The notes beneath the pieces were generated by a model. It saw only the letters and a program-made list of their open reading frames with translations, was not told the DNA's origin and searched no databases. From the NCBI GenBank assembly GCA_002371985.1, contig DFHZ01000042.1, forward strand, positions 1 through 47,120: 47,120 nucleotides of DNA, given 5' to 3'. Shown here piece by piece: positions 1 to 9,076 of this stretch. Position 1 is the stretch's first letter; each line of letters opens with the position of its first letter. The position numbers and the translations under genes were made by a program. The DNA comes from Ruminococcaceae bacterium UBA3710. GTDB taxonomy: Bacteria; Bacillota; Clostridia; Oscillospirales; Acutalibacteraceae.

Positions 1-23
1 CTATCGCGTGGTTTTCGTTATAC

Positions 24-52
24 AACAAAAAGGCAGGTATGAAACCTGCCCT
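24..52 (-). terminator. Intrinsic terminator of the 3D-domain gene
   Basis: Seven-base stem GGCAGGT/ACCTGCC (32-38 with 44-50). Read on the minus strand it lies just after the stop codon at 65 and is followed by a T-rich tract (complement of 24-31). This fits rho-independent termination of the minus-strand gene. Confidence 0.8.
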
Positions 53-64
53 TTAAACTCTTTA

Positions 65-1162
65 TCAGCCTATTATATATATTTCAACATTTCGTCTTCC
101 GAACATAGTACAGGCACTTCGGGTCGCAAAAAACAAATCCACATTGTTAGGTCTTGACCTTACAAATCCGCCTGTATCTGCGGCAACCGCATATCCGTAA
201 ACATATTTTCCGTCGGTCGATTTAATATACATCTTTGTTCCGTAAGGGATGACCTTTGGGTTTACTGCGATATACCCCGGTTGCGGATTAACTCCGGTTG
301 CACATCTATGACCTGTATAGGTATATCCCGTCGCCTGAACCGTAAGTTTTTTTGAATAGTTTACCGGATTTCCGTTTGCGTCAAGTTCTATTGGTGAACT
401 TGGAGTCAAAGTAGAAATCGAACTTACCTGCTCACTCGTCTTTACCGCCGCTGCTTTCGGAACAGCAGTACCTATAATCTGCTTTCCGTTTACTGCGTCG
501 GACAAAACAACAACATTATCAACAACGGTTTCAACCGCCGTTCCGTTTACGGTTTTGGAAGTATAATAAACCTGCTTTTCGCCGTCTGTCCCTTGTATTA
601 CCGTATTTTCTCCTTTGACTTTTTCGGATGAATAAACAGTATCAAGTGAACAAGGTATAGCCTCGGTATAACTTCCAGACACAAACTCAACATCATCATA
701 GTTAATGATTGTTTCTTCGTCAATAACAGTATCCGCAGTAGGTTCAATCAAATCATAATCGTCAACATTAAAACCGGCTATTTTTAAAATATTTGCAACT
801 GTTCTCGCAGTTGTCTTTACCTTAACGGTCTTATCGCCGGAAATAATATACACCGGAAAAGAATAACCGATTTTTATATTTATCAAACCGTTTTTACTGC
901 TGGTGCTTAAAATTTCATAATCAGACGAATCAATATTTGCGTATTTAATGGCATTGTCTATATCATTGCTCATCAAACGAACAATTTTTGTTGTATTGCC
1001 GTCAAATATCTTAAATGTATTTATGCTTTTTCCGGTTAAATAAACAGAAAAAACTCCGGCAACTATCAAAACAAATGCCAAAAATATTCTGCTGTACTTT
1101 GAAACAATGTAGGATTTATTGCGGAATAGATTGTTTGCAATATCCTTGATTTTCAGAACCAT
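65..1162 (-). CDS. Membrane-anchored 3D-domain cell-wall protein (YabE/Rpf-like)
   Basis: Predicted envelope protein of 365 residues. Seen: a basic N-terminus, one hydrophobic segment near residues 24-44 (IFLAFVLIVAGVFSVYL), an extracellular region with DUF348-like ubiquitin-fold character (KTVKVKTTARTVANILKIAG), a Ser/Thr-rich linker, and a C-terminal 3D domain (VQATGYTYTG, GYIAVNPKVIPYGT, AADTGG). The 3D name comes from its conserved Asp residues; the fold is a double-psi beta barrel as in lytic transglycosylases such as MltA and in YabE/YocH-type proteins, so a peptidoglycan-processing role is inferred. The start at 1162 is preferred over 1213 because AAGGAG sits at 1170-1175. It is transcribed divergently from pyrR, behind two consensus promoters. 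I do not see a clear full G5 domain. Confidence 0.85.
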   Translation of the reverse strand: MVLKIKDIANNLFRNKSYIVSKYSRIFLAFVLIVAGVFSVYLTGKSINTFKIFDGNTTKIVRLMSNDIDNAIKYANIDSSDYEILSTSSKNGLINIKIGYSFPVYIISGDKTVKVKTTARTVANILKIAGFNVDDYDLIEPTADTVIDEETIINYDDVEFVSGSYTEAIPCSLDTVYSSEKVKGENTVIQGTDGEKQVYYTSKTVNGTAVETVVDNVVVLSDAVNGKQIIGTAVPKAAAVKTSEQVSSISTLTPSSPIELDANGNPVNYSKKLTVQATGYTYTGHRCATGVNPQPGYIAVNPKVIPYGTKMYIKSTDGKYVYGYAVAADTGGFVRSRPNNVDLFFATRSACTMFGRRNVEIYIIG

Positions 1163-1237
1163 TAAATATCTCCTTTTTATTAACGACACAGATCGGCTAT
1201 AAGCCAAATCCACATCATTTTTTAAGGCGTAACTGCA

Positions 1238-1265
1238 ATTATATGCATTATTTGTAAAATGTCAA
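1238..1265 (-). promoter_or_regulatory. Proximal sigma-A promoter of the 3D-domain gene
   Basis: Minus strand reads TTGACA (1260-1265), a 16-base spacer, then TATAAT (1238-1243). Both boxes match consensus. The predicted leader is about 70 nt and carries a small GGCTATAAGCC dyad. Confidence 0.7.
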
Positions 1266-1347
1266 ATCTGTTTTAAAGACTGTTTTTGTGCAATTTGACG
1301 AAATTGTTACAAGAAACAAAAATATTACAAAGTTGTAACATTTACAA

Positions 1348-1376
1348 ATTCTAACTCATTTGACATTTTTTGTCAA
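1348..1376 (-). promoter_or_regulatory. Distal sigma-A promoter of the 3D-domain gene
   Basis: Minus strand reads TTGACA (1371-1376), 17 bases, then TAGAAT (1348-1353). The -35 box is half of the palindrome TTGACA-TTTTT-TGTCAA (1360-1376). The transcript would begin near 1341 and include the inverted repeat TGTTACAA/TTGTAACA (1305-1312, 1333-1340). The rest of the 1163-1659 gap holds no ORF I can support. Confidence 0.55.
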
Positions 1377-1490
1377 AAAAATTGGGCAATCATACAAAAT
1401 TGGAAATTGTGTTTTTAAGCCGTTTTTCAATGTTTTTTATGCCCTTTTTTCCTATTTTTTGCAAAAAATTACATATTATTCAAAAAATGC

Positions 1491-1519
1491 TTTACAAATA
1501 AAAAAAGATGTGATACAAT
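1491..1519 (+). promoter_or_regulatory. Promoter of pyrR-uraA
   Basis: TTTACA (1491-1496), 17 bases, TACAAT (1514-1519), with an extended -10 TG at 1511-1512. Transcription would start near 1526, immediately before the PyrR leader. Confidence 0.7.
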
Positions 1520-1529
1520 ACCTTTGATA

Positions 1530-1645
1530 AAAAATTCCTTTAAGTTCGGTACAGAGATGCCGGCAAGGTTATATATATTATATATGTGTTTTCTTTACGC
1601 ATTATTTGTATAATTCTGCCGTGCATTCTTGCACGGCATTTTTTA
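1530..1645 (+). promoter_or_regulatory. PyrR-binding attenuator leader
   Basis: The block CAGAGATGCCGGCAAGG (1552-1568) closely resembles the conserved PyrR anti-antiterminator loop of Bacillus pyr leaders (CAGAGAGGCUGGCAAGG type). It is enclosed by short stems: CCTT 1537-1540 with AAGG 1565-1568, and CGG 1547-1549 with CCG 1560-1562. An intrinsic terminator follows at 1618-1645, directly before the pyrR ribosome site. Known mechanism: UMP-bound PyrR stabilises this loop so the terminator forms. The consensus match was made from memory. Confidence 0.7.
1618..1645 (+). terminator. Attenuator terminator upstream of pyrR
   Basis: Seven-base GC-rich stem GCCGTGC/GCACGGC (1618-1624, 1631-1637) with a six-base loop and ATTTTTT after it. 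It lies between promoter and pyrR start, so it acts as a leader terminator rather than a gene end. Confidence 0.8.
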
Positions 1646-1659
1646 TTGGAGGAAAATAT

Positions 1660-2196
1660 ATGTCTGCTTACAAGGCAACCCTTATGGATGATATGGCTAT
1701 TTCGAGAGCCTTAAAGCGAATAGCCCATGAAATCCTTGAAAAAAATGACGGTGCCGCTGATATTTGTTTAGTAGGTATAAAACGGCGTGGTGCTCCGATA
1801 GCGAAAAAGATAGCCGAAAACATTAAGGCAATAGAAAATATAGATGTTAAATGCGGTGTTTTGGATATAACATTTTACAGGGATGATTTGTCGCATATTT
1901 CGGATGACCCCGTTGCAAAATCCGTTTCTTTACCGTTTGATGTTACGGGAAAGACTATCGTACTTGTAGACGATGTTTTATATACCGGAAGAACGGCAAG
2001 AGCGGCATTGGACGCAATTATGTCGGTCGGTCGCCCTTCTGCTATACAACTTGCGGTTTTAATAGACAGAGGGCATAGAGAACTGCCTATAAGAGGCGAT
2101 TTTGTAGGCAAAAATGTTCCAACCTCAAAAAACGAACGCATCTCGGTTAAAATTCCGCCTATTGACGATATTACGGCGGTTGAACTTTACGAGTAG
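1660..2196 (+). CDS. pyrR: Bifunctional pyr operon regulator / uracil phosphoribosyltransferase
   Basis: PyrR binds pyr mRNA leaders in response to UMP to control pyrimidine genes, and can make UMP from uracil and PRPP. The 178-residue product has the usual family length. Seen: the PRPP-binding loop [13 protein letters not shown] at residues 101-113, and the N-terminal [10 protein letters not shown] and LVGIKRRG segments. The start at 1660 is chosen because GGAGG lies at 1648-1652; the longer in-frame reading from 1606 would run through the terminator hairpin. The uracil permease gene follows after 83 bases, consistent with autoregulated uracil salvage. Confidence 0.95.
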   Translation: MSAYKATLMDDMAISRALKRIAHEILEKNDGAADICLVGIKRRGAPIAKKIAENIKAIENIDVKCGVLDITFYRDDLSHISDDPVAKSVSLPFDVTGKTIVLVDDVLYTGRTARAALDAIMSVGRPSAIQLAVLIDRGHRELPIRGDFVGKNVPTSKNERISVKIPPIDDITAVELYE

Positions 2197-2279
2197 TTAT
2201 ATATTATATGTATATAAGCAGAAATGCTTAATATAAATATTAATTTGCACCCGTGTGTGCAGAATATGGAGGAAAAATT

Positions 2280-3614
2280 ATGAATCTTGTCTATGGCGTA
2301 AAAGACAAACCGAAATTCGGTCAAATGATCGTTTTCGCATTCCAGCAGTTGCTTGCAATTCTTGCAGCAACAATCGCAGTACCGTCTATTGTAGGTAACG
2401 GTATGTCCCAATCCGCAGCACTCTTCGGTGCCGGTATCGGAACAATTGTATATCTTCTCTTTACTAAATTCAGAAGCCCTGTGTTCCTCGGCTCATCATT
2501 CGCTTTCTTAGGCTCAATGTTTGCAGCATTCGGCGGAGCAGCAAGTGCAGCAGCAGGATATGCCGGTATCATTTTAGGTGCCATTTTTGCAGGTCTTGTT
2601 TATGTTATTATCGCTCTTATCGTTAAAGTTGCAGGTGTTAATTGGATAAGCAAACTTATGCCGGCAGTAGTTATCGGACCAACAGTTTCTATAATCGGTC
2701 TTTCCCTTGCAGGTAATGCAATAGGCGACCTTCAGGTTGGCAAAGTTTTAGATGCCAAGGGCAACTCGGTAGCAAGTGTTTATGTTTGCATTCTCTGCGG
2801 TCTTGTTACTCTATTTACCGTTGTTATTTTCTCGGTATTCGGCAAAAAAATGACAAGACTTATCCCGTTCATTATCGGTATTTTGGCAGGTTATGTAGTT
2901 GCCGCTATATTCACCGTAATAGGTATCAATACCGGAAACGATGCTCTTAAAGTTATTGATTTTTCAGTATTCAGCAATATGAAAATTTTCGCTATCCCCG
3001 ACTTCACATTTATAAATGCTTTCAAAGGTCTTAAAGAAGTAAACGGACAGTACATAGCAACCGTTGCAGTAGCATATATTCCTGTTGCATTCGTTGTATT
3101 TGCAGAGCACATTGCCGACCACAAAAACTTATCAAGTGTAATCGGACAGGACCTTCTTGAAGAGCCCGGTCTTCACAGAACCCTCTTAGGCGACGGTGTT
3201 GGCTCAATGTTCGGTGCATTCTTCGGCGGTTGTCCTAACACAACTTACGGCGAATCGGTTGGTTGTGTTGCTATTACAGGAAATGCTTCGGTTGTAACAA
3301 TTCTCGCAACCGCTATTATGGCTATCGTAATCTCATTCTTCGGACCGTTTGTAACATTCCTCGCTACAATTCCTAATTGCGTAATGGGCGGTGTTTGCAT
3401 TACACTTTACGGTTTCATTGCAGTATCCGGTCTTAAAATGATTCAGGATGTTGATTTAGGTCAAAACAAGAACCTCTTTGTTGTAGCAGTTATTCTTATC
3501 TGCGGTATAGGCGGTCTTTCAATATCATTCGGAAAAGTAACCCTTACCTCTATCGCATGTGCTCTTATCCTCGGAATAATCACAAACCTTATCCTTTCAA
3601 AGAAAGCCGACTAA
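2280..3614 (+). CDS. uraA: Uracil permease, NCS2 family
   Basis: A 444-residue integral membrane protein of the nucleobase-cation symporter 2 family, which imports uracil with protons. Seen: about a dozen hydrophobic segments, many small residues, an early QQLLAILAATIAVPSIVG segment, and the family region FAEHIADHKNLSSVIG near residues 285-300, which in UraA carries the glutamate and histidine that line the uracil site. The PNTTYGESVG motif follows about 40 residues later. The start at 2280 is favoured over GTG 2253 because GGAGG lies at 2268-2272. No second attenuator is seen in the 83-base gap, so it probably shares the pyrR leader. Confidence 0.93.
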   Translation: MNLVYGVKDKPKFGQMIVFAFQQLLAILAATIAVPSIVGNGMSQSAALFGAGIGTIVYLLFTKFRSPVFLGSSFAFLGSMFAAFGGAASAAAGYAGIILGAIFAGLVYVIIALIVKVAGVNWISKLMPAVVIGPTVSIIGLSLAGNAIGDLQVGKVLDAKGNSVASVYVCILCGLVTLFTVVIFSVFGKKMTRLIPFIIGILAGYVVAAIFTVIGINTGNDALKVIDFSVFSNMKIFAIPDFTFINAFKGLKEVNGQYIATVAVAYIPVAFVVFAEHIADHKNLSSVIGQDLLEEPGLHRTLLGDGVGSMFGAFFGGCPNTTYGESVGCVAITGNASVVTILATAIMAIVISFFGPFVTFLATIPNCVMGGVCITLYGFIAVSGLKMIQDVDLGQNKNLFVVAVILICGIGGLSISFGKVTLTSIACALILGIITNLILSKKAD

Positions 3615-3635
3615 GAGTAAATAAAGCAAAGATTA

Positions 3636-3669
3636 CCCGCTCTGTCAGTTGACAGAGCGGGTGTTTTTT
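3636..3669 (+). terminator. Terminator after uraA, facing the glycosyltransferase gene
   Basis: Eleven-base stem CCCGCTCTGTC/GACAGAGCGGG (3636-3646, 3651-3661), four-base loop, then TGTTTTTT. It separates convergent genes. The minus-strand side has only a weak T tract, so it serves uraA best. Confidence 0.9.
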
Positions 3670-6600
3670 ATGCCTTTTTAAGTTTTTCAACAAAGTTTTC
3701 AAGATTGATTCTTTCAGTATCAAGCATATACGCATAGGCTTTTTTCTTAATAAGCGGAGAACCTAATTTAACCAGTGACAGAGGTTTATCATACGGCAAA
3801 CGGTAATCAGTTAAATATTGACAAATATAATATGATTCCGTTATATACGGAGAATAATTGAAACCGCATTTTCTCATATGTGCTGTAAGTGCAACTTCAC
3901 CGTTTTTAACAGCATCGATAAACTCGTCGCTATACTTCATTTTCTCAAAGAATTCTTTAATTTCGCCGCTTTCAATAACCTTTTTTTCAAAAACAACAAA
4001 AAATGATTGTATATGCTCGGAAATTTTACTTGCTTTCAGATAATTTTTTTCCTTTATTTCCGGAAACAGTGTAATTCCCCAAAAATCATTGTTTCGATCT
4101 TCCATCTCGGCAAAAACATTCTTCATATCATAAATCGGTGCAAATGTGCTGTTATTGATTAACGCAACCTGATCATATTTTTTAATGTTTTCATATCCGA
4201 AAGTCTTTATTCCCTCTTTCCATGCGGCAAAATCAAACCCTTTGTTTTCACGGAAAATCTGAGTTGAAGTATACTTTTTAACCTCGTCTAAATCGCTTTC
4301 GCCTATTGGAGAGTTTGAAATAAAAATAATATTATCAAATATGGTATTGTAAGCCTTTAAAGATTCAATGTCGTCGCTACTGATTATATTGTCCTTATTG
4401 TAATGAACATAAAAAGCAATTCGTTTCTTTTGGCTTAATTCCACAGGCACCGTAACATTATTGAATACTTTTTTATAACTAAAACCATATTCAGATGCCA
4501 GATATACCCAAACACGCTCAATACAATGTGCAACAGTTGAATTAACCTGCTTATTCTCTTTTGGGAAATCTTCAGGTTTCAGTCCTAATTTAAACATTGC
4601 ACGGATTGCATCTGTCTTGGCCCAAAACATATTTCCAACAGGGAACTGTGGGTCTTGAGGTAATGCCACCGAAACACCCAATCTATCAAGAAGTGCTATG
4701 CACTTTTCGAGATTTCCTCCCCATTGTGCCTGATACTCAAGCGGAGAAAAAGTTTCGGGAAATACCATACCGAGATTTTCATCCTTTTCAAACATATCAA
4801 ATATATTAGAAAGATATCCTGCGTTTCCAAACAAATGTTTAAAAATATATCTCCGCCAATCGTTGCCGTGATCTCCGGTAACGGTGCGTTTTGAATGGAT
4901 ATGGCAAATATAATCATAATCGTCAATTCTATCTGCCATTTGGAAAATAAACGGAGCAACATCTCTTCCACGGTTGCCGAATATTTCTACCGTAAAGTTA
5001 TTGCATTTACACTTGCTCTTCAACCTGTTTCGTATTACTTCGGCTTTTTCCTCTGTATCAGTAGAAAAATAGCAGTCAAAATTGTACGGTATTTTATTCA
5101 GGTTTTCAATAGTTTCGTCAAGAGTTTCGGTATAGAACATATGGACTTGCACCGCTATTTTTTTATCAAAGGTTTTGCTCGGTTCAACGGGTGTATTTAT
5201 AACCTCGATATCGTCAACAAACGGTTCTCCTACAAGAGCCTTTGATACTGTATTTATATTTGCATATCCATATTTTTTATCAGGTTCAAGATAAGTGCCT
5301 TCTGCCCATTCGTTCCACGCATTTATAAAGACAAAACGCTCTTCTTCGTCAAAATCCCGCCTTGCCTGTTGGCAAATCAATGAGACCCAACGATATAAAC
5401 TCTTCAAAGAGTAATAATGATAGGTAAACCAATTGTTTTTTCTTCTTGCTGCATTATCCCATGCCATCATACAAGCATGGTGAACAGGTTTTTTGCCCAG
5501 CCTTTTATCCTTGCCGGTTTTATAATCATACTCTATTCCGTCAACAAGTTTTTGGTAATTAAATATACTTGCAGTTGCACCGTTGAGATTTATATTTCTC
5601 TCTGTGAAAGCATCTAACCAAGTATTATGCGGAGGAAATTCTATTTCTGCATCTATATAGTCTTCTATGCCTAAATTTTTAGCGGTATTGTTTGCAGTCC
5701 TGCATGTCCAGATAAGTATTTCTCCAATACCGATTTCCTTAGCCCTTTCTCTCCATTTGTTAAAACTTCTTTTGCAATCAGGTATTTGCCCCGGATTATA
5801 TACAACAACCAAAGGTTTCCCGTTGATTTTTATATATCTGCTATCATCAATATAAGGCTTCATATCCGAAATAAACCGTTCGTCGTCTTCTTCGGAATAA
5901 TCCTGTGCAATTAATACATCCCTGTTTTGTCCGTCCCAAGCCCTTGTCCAGTTTTCATTTGCCCAACAAAGACAAAACGGAATATCAATTTCAGGATGTT
6001 CAAGCAACATATCAACCGGTTTTTCCATAAGGCGTTTTCCGGAAAACCAATAATAATAAAAACAAAAACCGTATATACCGTGTTGTTTTGCAAGTTCTGC
6101 TTGTTTTTTCATAGTTTCGATATTACTTAAATCATAATATCCTATGTCCGAGTGAGGTATTCTCGGCTGATAATGTCCGGCAAATCTCGGTTTTGCAACC
6201 CTTGTATTGCACCATTCGGTAAAACCTTTGCCCCACCATTCGTCATTTTCCTTAAACGAATGATATTGTGGCAAATAGTAAGCCAACATTTTTACATCGG
6301 TTTTTTTATCGGAAAAATCTATATTGTTTTGATACTCGGCGTCGTAACTTATATACTCATTTTTATTTAAAAATAGGTTTGCATATTCTGCCGAATCATC
6401 GTTAAGTTTTGAAAGCCCTAAAAATGACCTTGTCCTGCTTTTTAAAAGAGCAAATCCACCCTCTCTATATGCTTTTATACATTTAAGGAAAAGCTTAATC
6501 GGCGGAAATTTTATAAGAATCCTTTTAAAAACACGCAAAGGACCGGTCAATAAATATAAATTTCTTTGATATCCGGCAATCTGCTCATATAAACCGTTTA

Positions 6601-7195
6601 TTGTATCACTTTGTGCTGATAACTTATCGGTGATTTCCTCAATCACATTCTCTTCTGAATCGTTTTTTCTCTTAACCAAAACCATATATCCGGTTTTGAT
6701 CTCTATTTCTACATTTGAAAAAACTGCTATTGCATAATCGTTAATATCATCTAAATTACAAAGAGAAAAATTATGATAGTCCCCTTTTTTTGAATGCACA
6801 AAATATAATTTGTTCTTAAACTCTCCGGAAACTTTCTCTGTAAAGAGTTTAGCCTCATCTGATACTATCGGCATAATAACCGTATCGCATATTCTTGAAA
6901 ATCCGTTAGTCGGAAGAAAACTTTCCACATCTTCTGACAACAATAGCGTATCATATTTAGAATTGATCTCATCTATATTGCCGATTCTTTTGTATGAAAC
7001 ATTTTTTGTGTTTTTAAGCGCCTTTCTGAAATCACATATTGAATCTCTCTCATAAGATATTACATTTACGGTTTTAGCCGCTTTTACAGAAAAGCCAATT
7101 CCATCGCAAAAATGATTTGTTGCAATCGCTAAATCTTTATCAAAGGTGATGTCGTTGGCTATACTGTATTTTATTCTTTGCGTAATTTTGTTCAT
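3668..7195 (-). CDS. Large multidomain glycosyltransferase (WbsX + RgpF)
   Basis: A 1175-residue cytoplasmic-type enzyme for cell-surface polysaccharide. Residues 1-180 resemble a degenerate methyltransferase-like or other Rossmann-like domain, without a clear SAM motif. Residues 181-215 look helical/coiled. Residues about 300-660 are WbsX-like (KMLAYYLPQYHSF, NDEWWGKGFTEW, WANENWTRAWDGQ, FINAWNEWAEG). Residues about 685-1160 are RgpF-like, the rhamnan-synthesis F family (VQVHMFYTETL, NRGRDVAPFIF, YICHIHSKRT, ENKGFDFAAWK). It is the last gene of an exporter cassette, 29 bases after the ATPase gene, so it probably builds or modifies the exported glycan. Sugar specificity cannot be read from the sequence. 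The ribosome site before 7195 is weak. Confidence 0.88.
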   Translation of the reverse strand: MNKITQRIKYSIANDITFDKDLAIATNHFCDGIGFSVKAAKTVNVISYERDSICDFRKALKNTKNVSYKRIGNIDEINSKYDTLLLSEDVESFLPTNGFSRICDTVIMPIVSDEAKLFTEKVSGEFKNKLYFVHSKKGDYHNFSLCNLDDINDYAIAVFSNVEIEIKTGYMVLVKRKNDSEENVIEEITDKLSAQSDTINGLYEQIAGYQRNLYLLTGPLRVFKRILIKFPPIKLFLKCIKAYREGGFALLKSRTRSFLGLSKLNDDSAEYANLFLNKNEYISYDAEYQNNIDFSDKKTDVKMLAYYLPQYHSFKENDEWWGKGFTEWCNTRVAKPRFAGHYQPRIPHSDIGYYDLSNIETMKKQAELAKQHGIYGFCFYYYWFSGKRLMEKPVDMLLEHPEIDIPFCLCWANENWTRAWDGQNRDVLIAQDYSEEDDERFISDMKPYIDDSRYIKINGKPLVVVYNPGQIPDCKRSFNKWRERAKEIGIGEILIWTCRTANNTAKNLGIEDYIDAEIEFPPHNTWLDAFTERNINLNGATASIFNYQKLVDGIEYDYKTGKDKRLGKKPVHHACMMAWDNAARRKNNWFTYHYYSLKSLYRWVSLICQQARRDFDEEERFVFINAWNEWAEGTYLEPDKKYGYANINTVSKALVGEPFVDDIEVINTPVEPSKTFDKKIAVQVHMFYTETLDETIENLNKIPYNFDCYFSTDTEEKAEVIRNRLKSKCKCNNFTVEIFGNRGRDVAPFIFQMADRIDDYDYICHIHSKRTVTGDHGNDWRRYIFKHLFGNAGYLSNIFDMFEKDENLGMVFPETFSPLEYQAQWGGNLEKCIALLDRLGVSVALPQDPQFPVGNMFWAKTDAIRAMFKLGLKPEDFPKENKQVNSTVAHCIERVWVYLASEYGFSYKKVFNNVTVPVELSQKKRIAFYVHYNKDNIISSDDIESLKAYNTIFDNIIFISNSPIGESDLDEVKKYTSTQIFRENKGFDFAAWKEGIKTFGYENIKKYDQVALINNSTFAPIYDMKNVFAEMEDRNNDFWGITLFPEIKEKNYLKASKISEHIQSFFVVFEKKVIESGEIKEFFEKMKYSDEFIDAVKNGEVALTAHMRKCGFNYSPYITESYYICQYLTDYRLPYDKPLSLVKLGSPLIKKKAYAYMLDTERINLENFVEKLKKA

Positions 7196-7224
7196 TTGTT
7201 TCGCATTCCAAATTCCAATCTTTA

Positions 7225-7974
7225 TTATTGATTATTGCTTAAAGACTTATAGGCATCGCAAACTTCATTAACAGGACCTATCATACGAGGTTTGCTTTTT
7301 TCGAGCCATAAAACCCGATTGCACATACTTTCAATTTGAGAAATCGAGTGTGAAACCAAAATAACAGTAGTTCCTCCTGCCATCATATCCCTTATTCTTT
7401 TTTCACATTTTTGTTGGAACAAAAAGTCACCTACCGATAAAATTTCGTCAACTATCATAATATCGGGTTTTACCATTGTCGCAATCGCAAATGCTATTCT
7501 TGCAACCATACCGGAAGAATAATTCTTAATCGGCATATCAAGAAAATCTCTGAGTTCCGCAAAATCGACTATTTCGTCAAATTTAGACTCTATAAAATCT
7601 CTTTCGTATCCTAAAACCGCACCGTTAAGAAAAATGTTTTCTCTGGCGGTCAATTCGCCGTCAAAACCGGCTCCGAGTTCAATAAGCGGAGCAATTTTTC
7701 CGTTAATAGTTACTTTTCCTGTAGTAGGAGTAAGAATGCCGGAAATAATTTTAAGCAAGGTGCTTTTCCCGCTTCCGTTTGTCCCGACTATGCCGAAAAC
7801 CTCACCTTTTTTAACCTTAATTGAAACATCAGATACGGCAACAAAATCTTTATAAAAAAGTTGACCTTTAACCATCTTTAAAAAGTATTCTTTTAAACTG
7901 TCAATCTTTTCGGAACTCATATTAAAATGCATAGAAACATTTTCGAGAGTAACCGCATATTCATTATCTGGCAT
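7225..7974 (-). CDS. Polysaccharide ABC exporter ATPase (Wzt/TagH-like)
   Basis: A 249-residue ATPase that would power glycan export. Seen: Walker A GTNGSGKST near residue 65, signature NYSSGMVARIAFA near 150, Walker B PDIMIVDEIL near 170 and the H-loop LVSHS. The segment around KIAPLIELGAGFDGELTARENIFLNG is typical of the O-antigen/teichoic-acid exporter subfamily. It ends soon after the nucleotide-binding domain, so it lacks the C-terminal carbohydrate-binding domain of long Wzt proteins and may export without end-cap recognition (inference). A strong AAGGAG precedes the start. It lies 10 bases downstream of its permease gene. Confidence 0.92.
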   Translation of the reverse strand: MPDNEYAVTLENVSMHFNMSSEKIDSLKEYFLKMVKGQLFYKDFVAVSDVSIKVKKGEVFGIVGTNGSGKSTLLKIISGILTPTTGKVTINGKIAPLIELGAGFDGELTARENIFLNGAVLGYERDFIESKFDEIVDFAELRDFLDMPIKNYSSGMVARIAFAIATMVKPDIMIVDEILSVGDFLFQQKCEKRIRDMMAGGTTVILVSHSISQIESMCNRVLWLEKSKPRMIGPVNEVCDAYKSLSNNQ

Positions 7975-7984
7975 TTTTTTCTCC

Positions 7985-8974
7985 TTAAATATATAAAATA
8001 AAGTGTTTCTGTTTTCTGTTAAAGAAAACTATACCGATTATAAGTGCTGCTAACGCAATCCCCAAACAAATAATGTTTTCTTCAATCGTAGGACAGTTAT
8101 GATAAAACATTACATTTCTGAAGTATTTTACATAATGAAACATGGGGTTAAAGTTTAACACAAACTGCATTTTGCTTGAGAGGGCATCAGCCGGATAAAA
8201 AATAGGGGTAACATATCCGAGCGCTAAAAGCAGTACACCATACAAATGCTGGACATCCCTTAAAAAGACCTCCGCCGTAGCCAAAATAAATCCAACACCC
8301 AAAGTAAAAATAAAGTAATAAAGCAAAAACAGCGGCAAAAACAAAAGAGAAACATTAAGTCCGACTCTGTAATACGCCAAAACAATTATTGCCGGAATAA
8401 ATGTAATCAAAAAGTTATAAAAAGAAAAAATCGTTCTGCTTAAAGGGAAAATATATTTTGGCATATAAACTTTTTTGATAAGTTGTCCGTTTCCTATGAT
8501 AGATAATAACGAAATTTGAGTGGCTTCCGAGAAAAAATTAAACATTATTTGTCCTAAAATTAAATATGCAGGGAATTTTTCTATATTAAACCTGAATACA
8601 AATGAAAAAACAGCCGAAACAACTACCATCATAAGGAACGGATTAACAAGGCTCCATGCCATTCCCAAATAACTCCGTCTGTACTTTACCTTAAACTCTT
8701 TACCTACTAATTGATTAAGCAAAAAACGATAGTCTGTAAAAATATCAATAATTTCTCCGAAGGTTGTTTTCTTGCCTTTCTTTTCGGCTATTCTCTGCCA
8801 AATACACAAGGCAAAAAAACATACGATAATTACCGCATACATACATAAAAACTTAACAGAAAAATTCAAATCCGTAGTAGGATAGTTATATCTACTTATA
8901 AAATAATAAATGGCAAACAACAATGTTATTCCGCCAAAACCATAAACCAAAATCTTATTATGCAGACTTTTCAT
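7985..8974 (-). CDS. Polysaccharide ABC exporter permease (Wzm/TagG-like)
   Basis: A 329-residue ABC-2 type permease. Two N-terminal hydrophobic segments (about residues 10-25 and 42-60) are an extension before the core domain. The core begins with the amphipathic region DYRFLLNQLVGKEFKVKYRRSYLGMAWSL style (residues about 86-115), characteristic of Wzm/TagG, followed by six hydrophobic segments and the family motif around YVTPIFYPADAL. It should form the transmembrane channel with the ATPase encoded next to it. First gene of the cassette, behind a good promoter at 9020-9047. Confidence 0.9.
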   Translation of the reverse strand: MKSLHNKILVYGFGGITLLFAIYYFISRYNYPTTDLNFSVKFLCMYAVIIVCFFALCIWQRIAEKKGKKTTFGEIIDIFTDYRFLLNQLVGKEFKVKYRRSYLGMAWSLVNPFLMMVVVSAVFSFVFRFNIEKFPAYLILGQIMFNFFSEATQISLLSIIGNGQLIKKVYMPKYIFPLSRTIFSFYNFLITFIPAIIVLAYYRVGLNVSLLFLPLFLLYYFIFTLGVGFILATAEVFLRDVQHLYGVLLLALGYVTPIFYPADALSSKMQFVLNFNPMFHYVKYFRNVMFYHNCPTIEENIICLGIALAALIIGIVFFNRKQKHFILYI

Positions 8975-9019
8975 CTTTTACCAATCAATTCCTTTCAAAT
9001 TGCACTAAAATACTATTTT

Positions 9020-9047
9020 ATTATATCTATTTTTTGAGAAAAGTCAA
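9020..9047 (-). promoter_or_regulatory. Promoter of the polysaccharide export cassette
   Basis: Minus strand reads TTGACT (9042-9047), 16 bases, TATAAT (9020-9025), about 45 bases before the permease start codon. Confidence 0.65.
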
Positions 9048-9076
9048 TTTATTTAGCAAGATCTTGGATTTTAACA

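Noticed and set aside
1606..1659. Longer pyrR start at 1606
   Set aside because: It would translate the terminator hairpin and lacks a ribosome site; 1660 has GGAGG and gives the family length.
2197..2279. A second PyrR attenuator before uraA
   Set aside because: No PyrR-loop consensus or intrinsic terminator is present; only a weak GCAC/GTGC stem.
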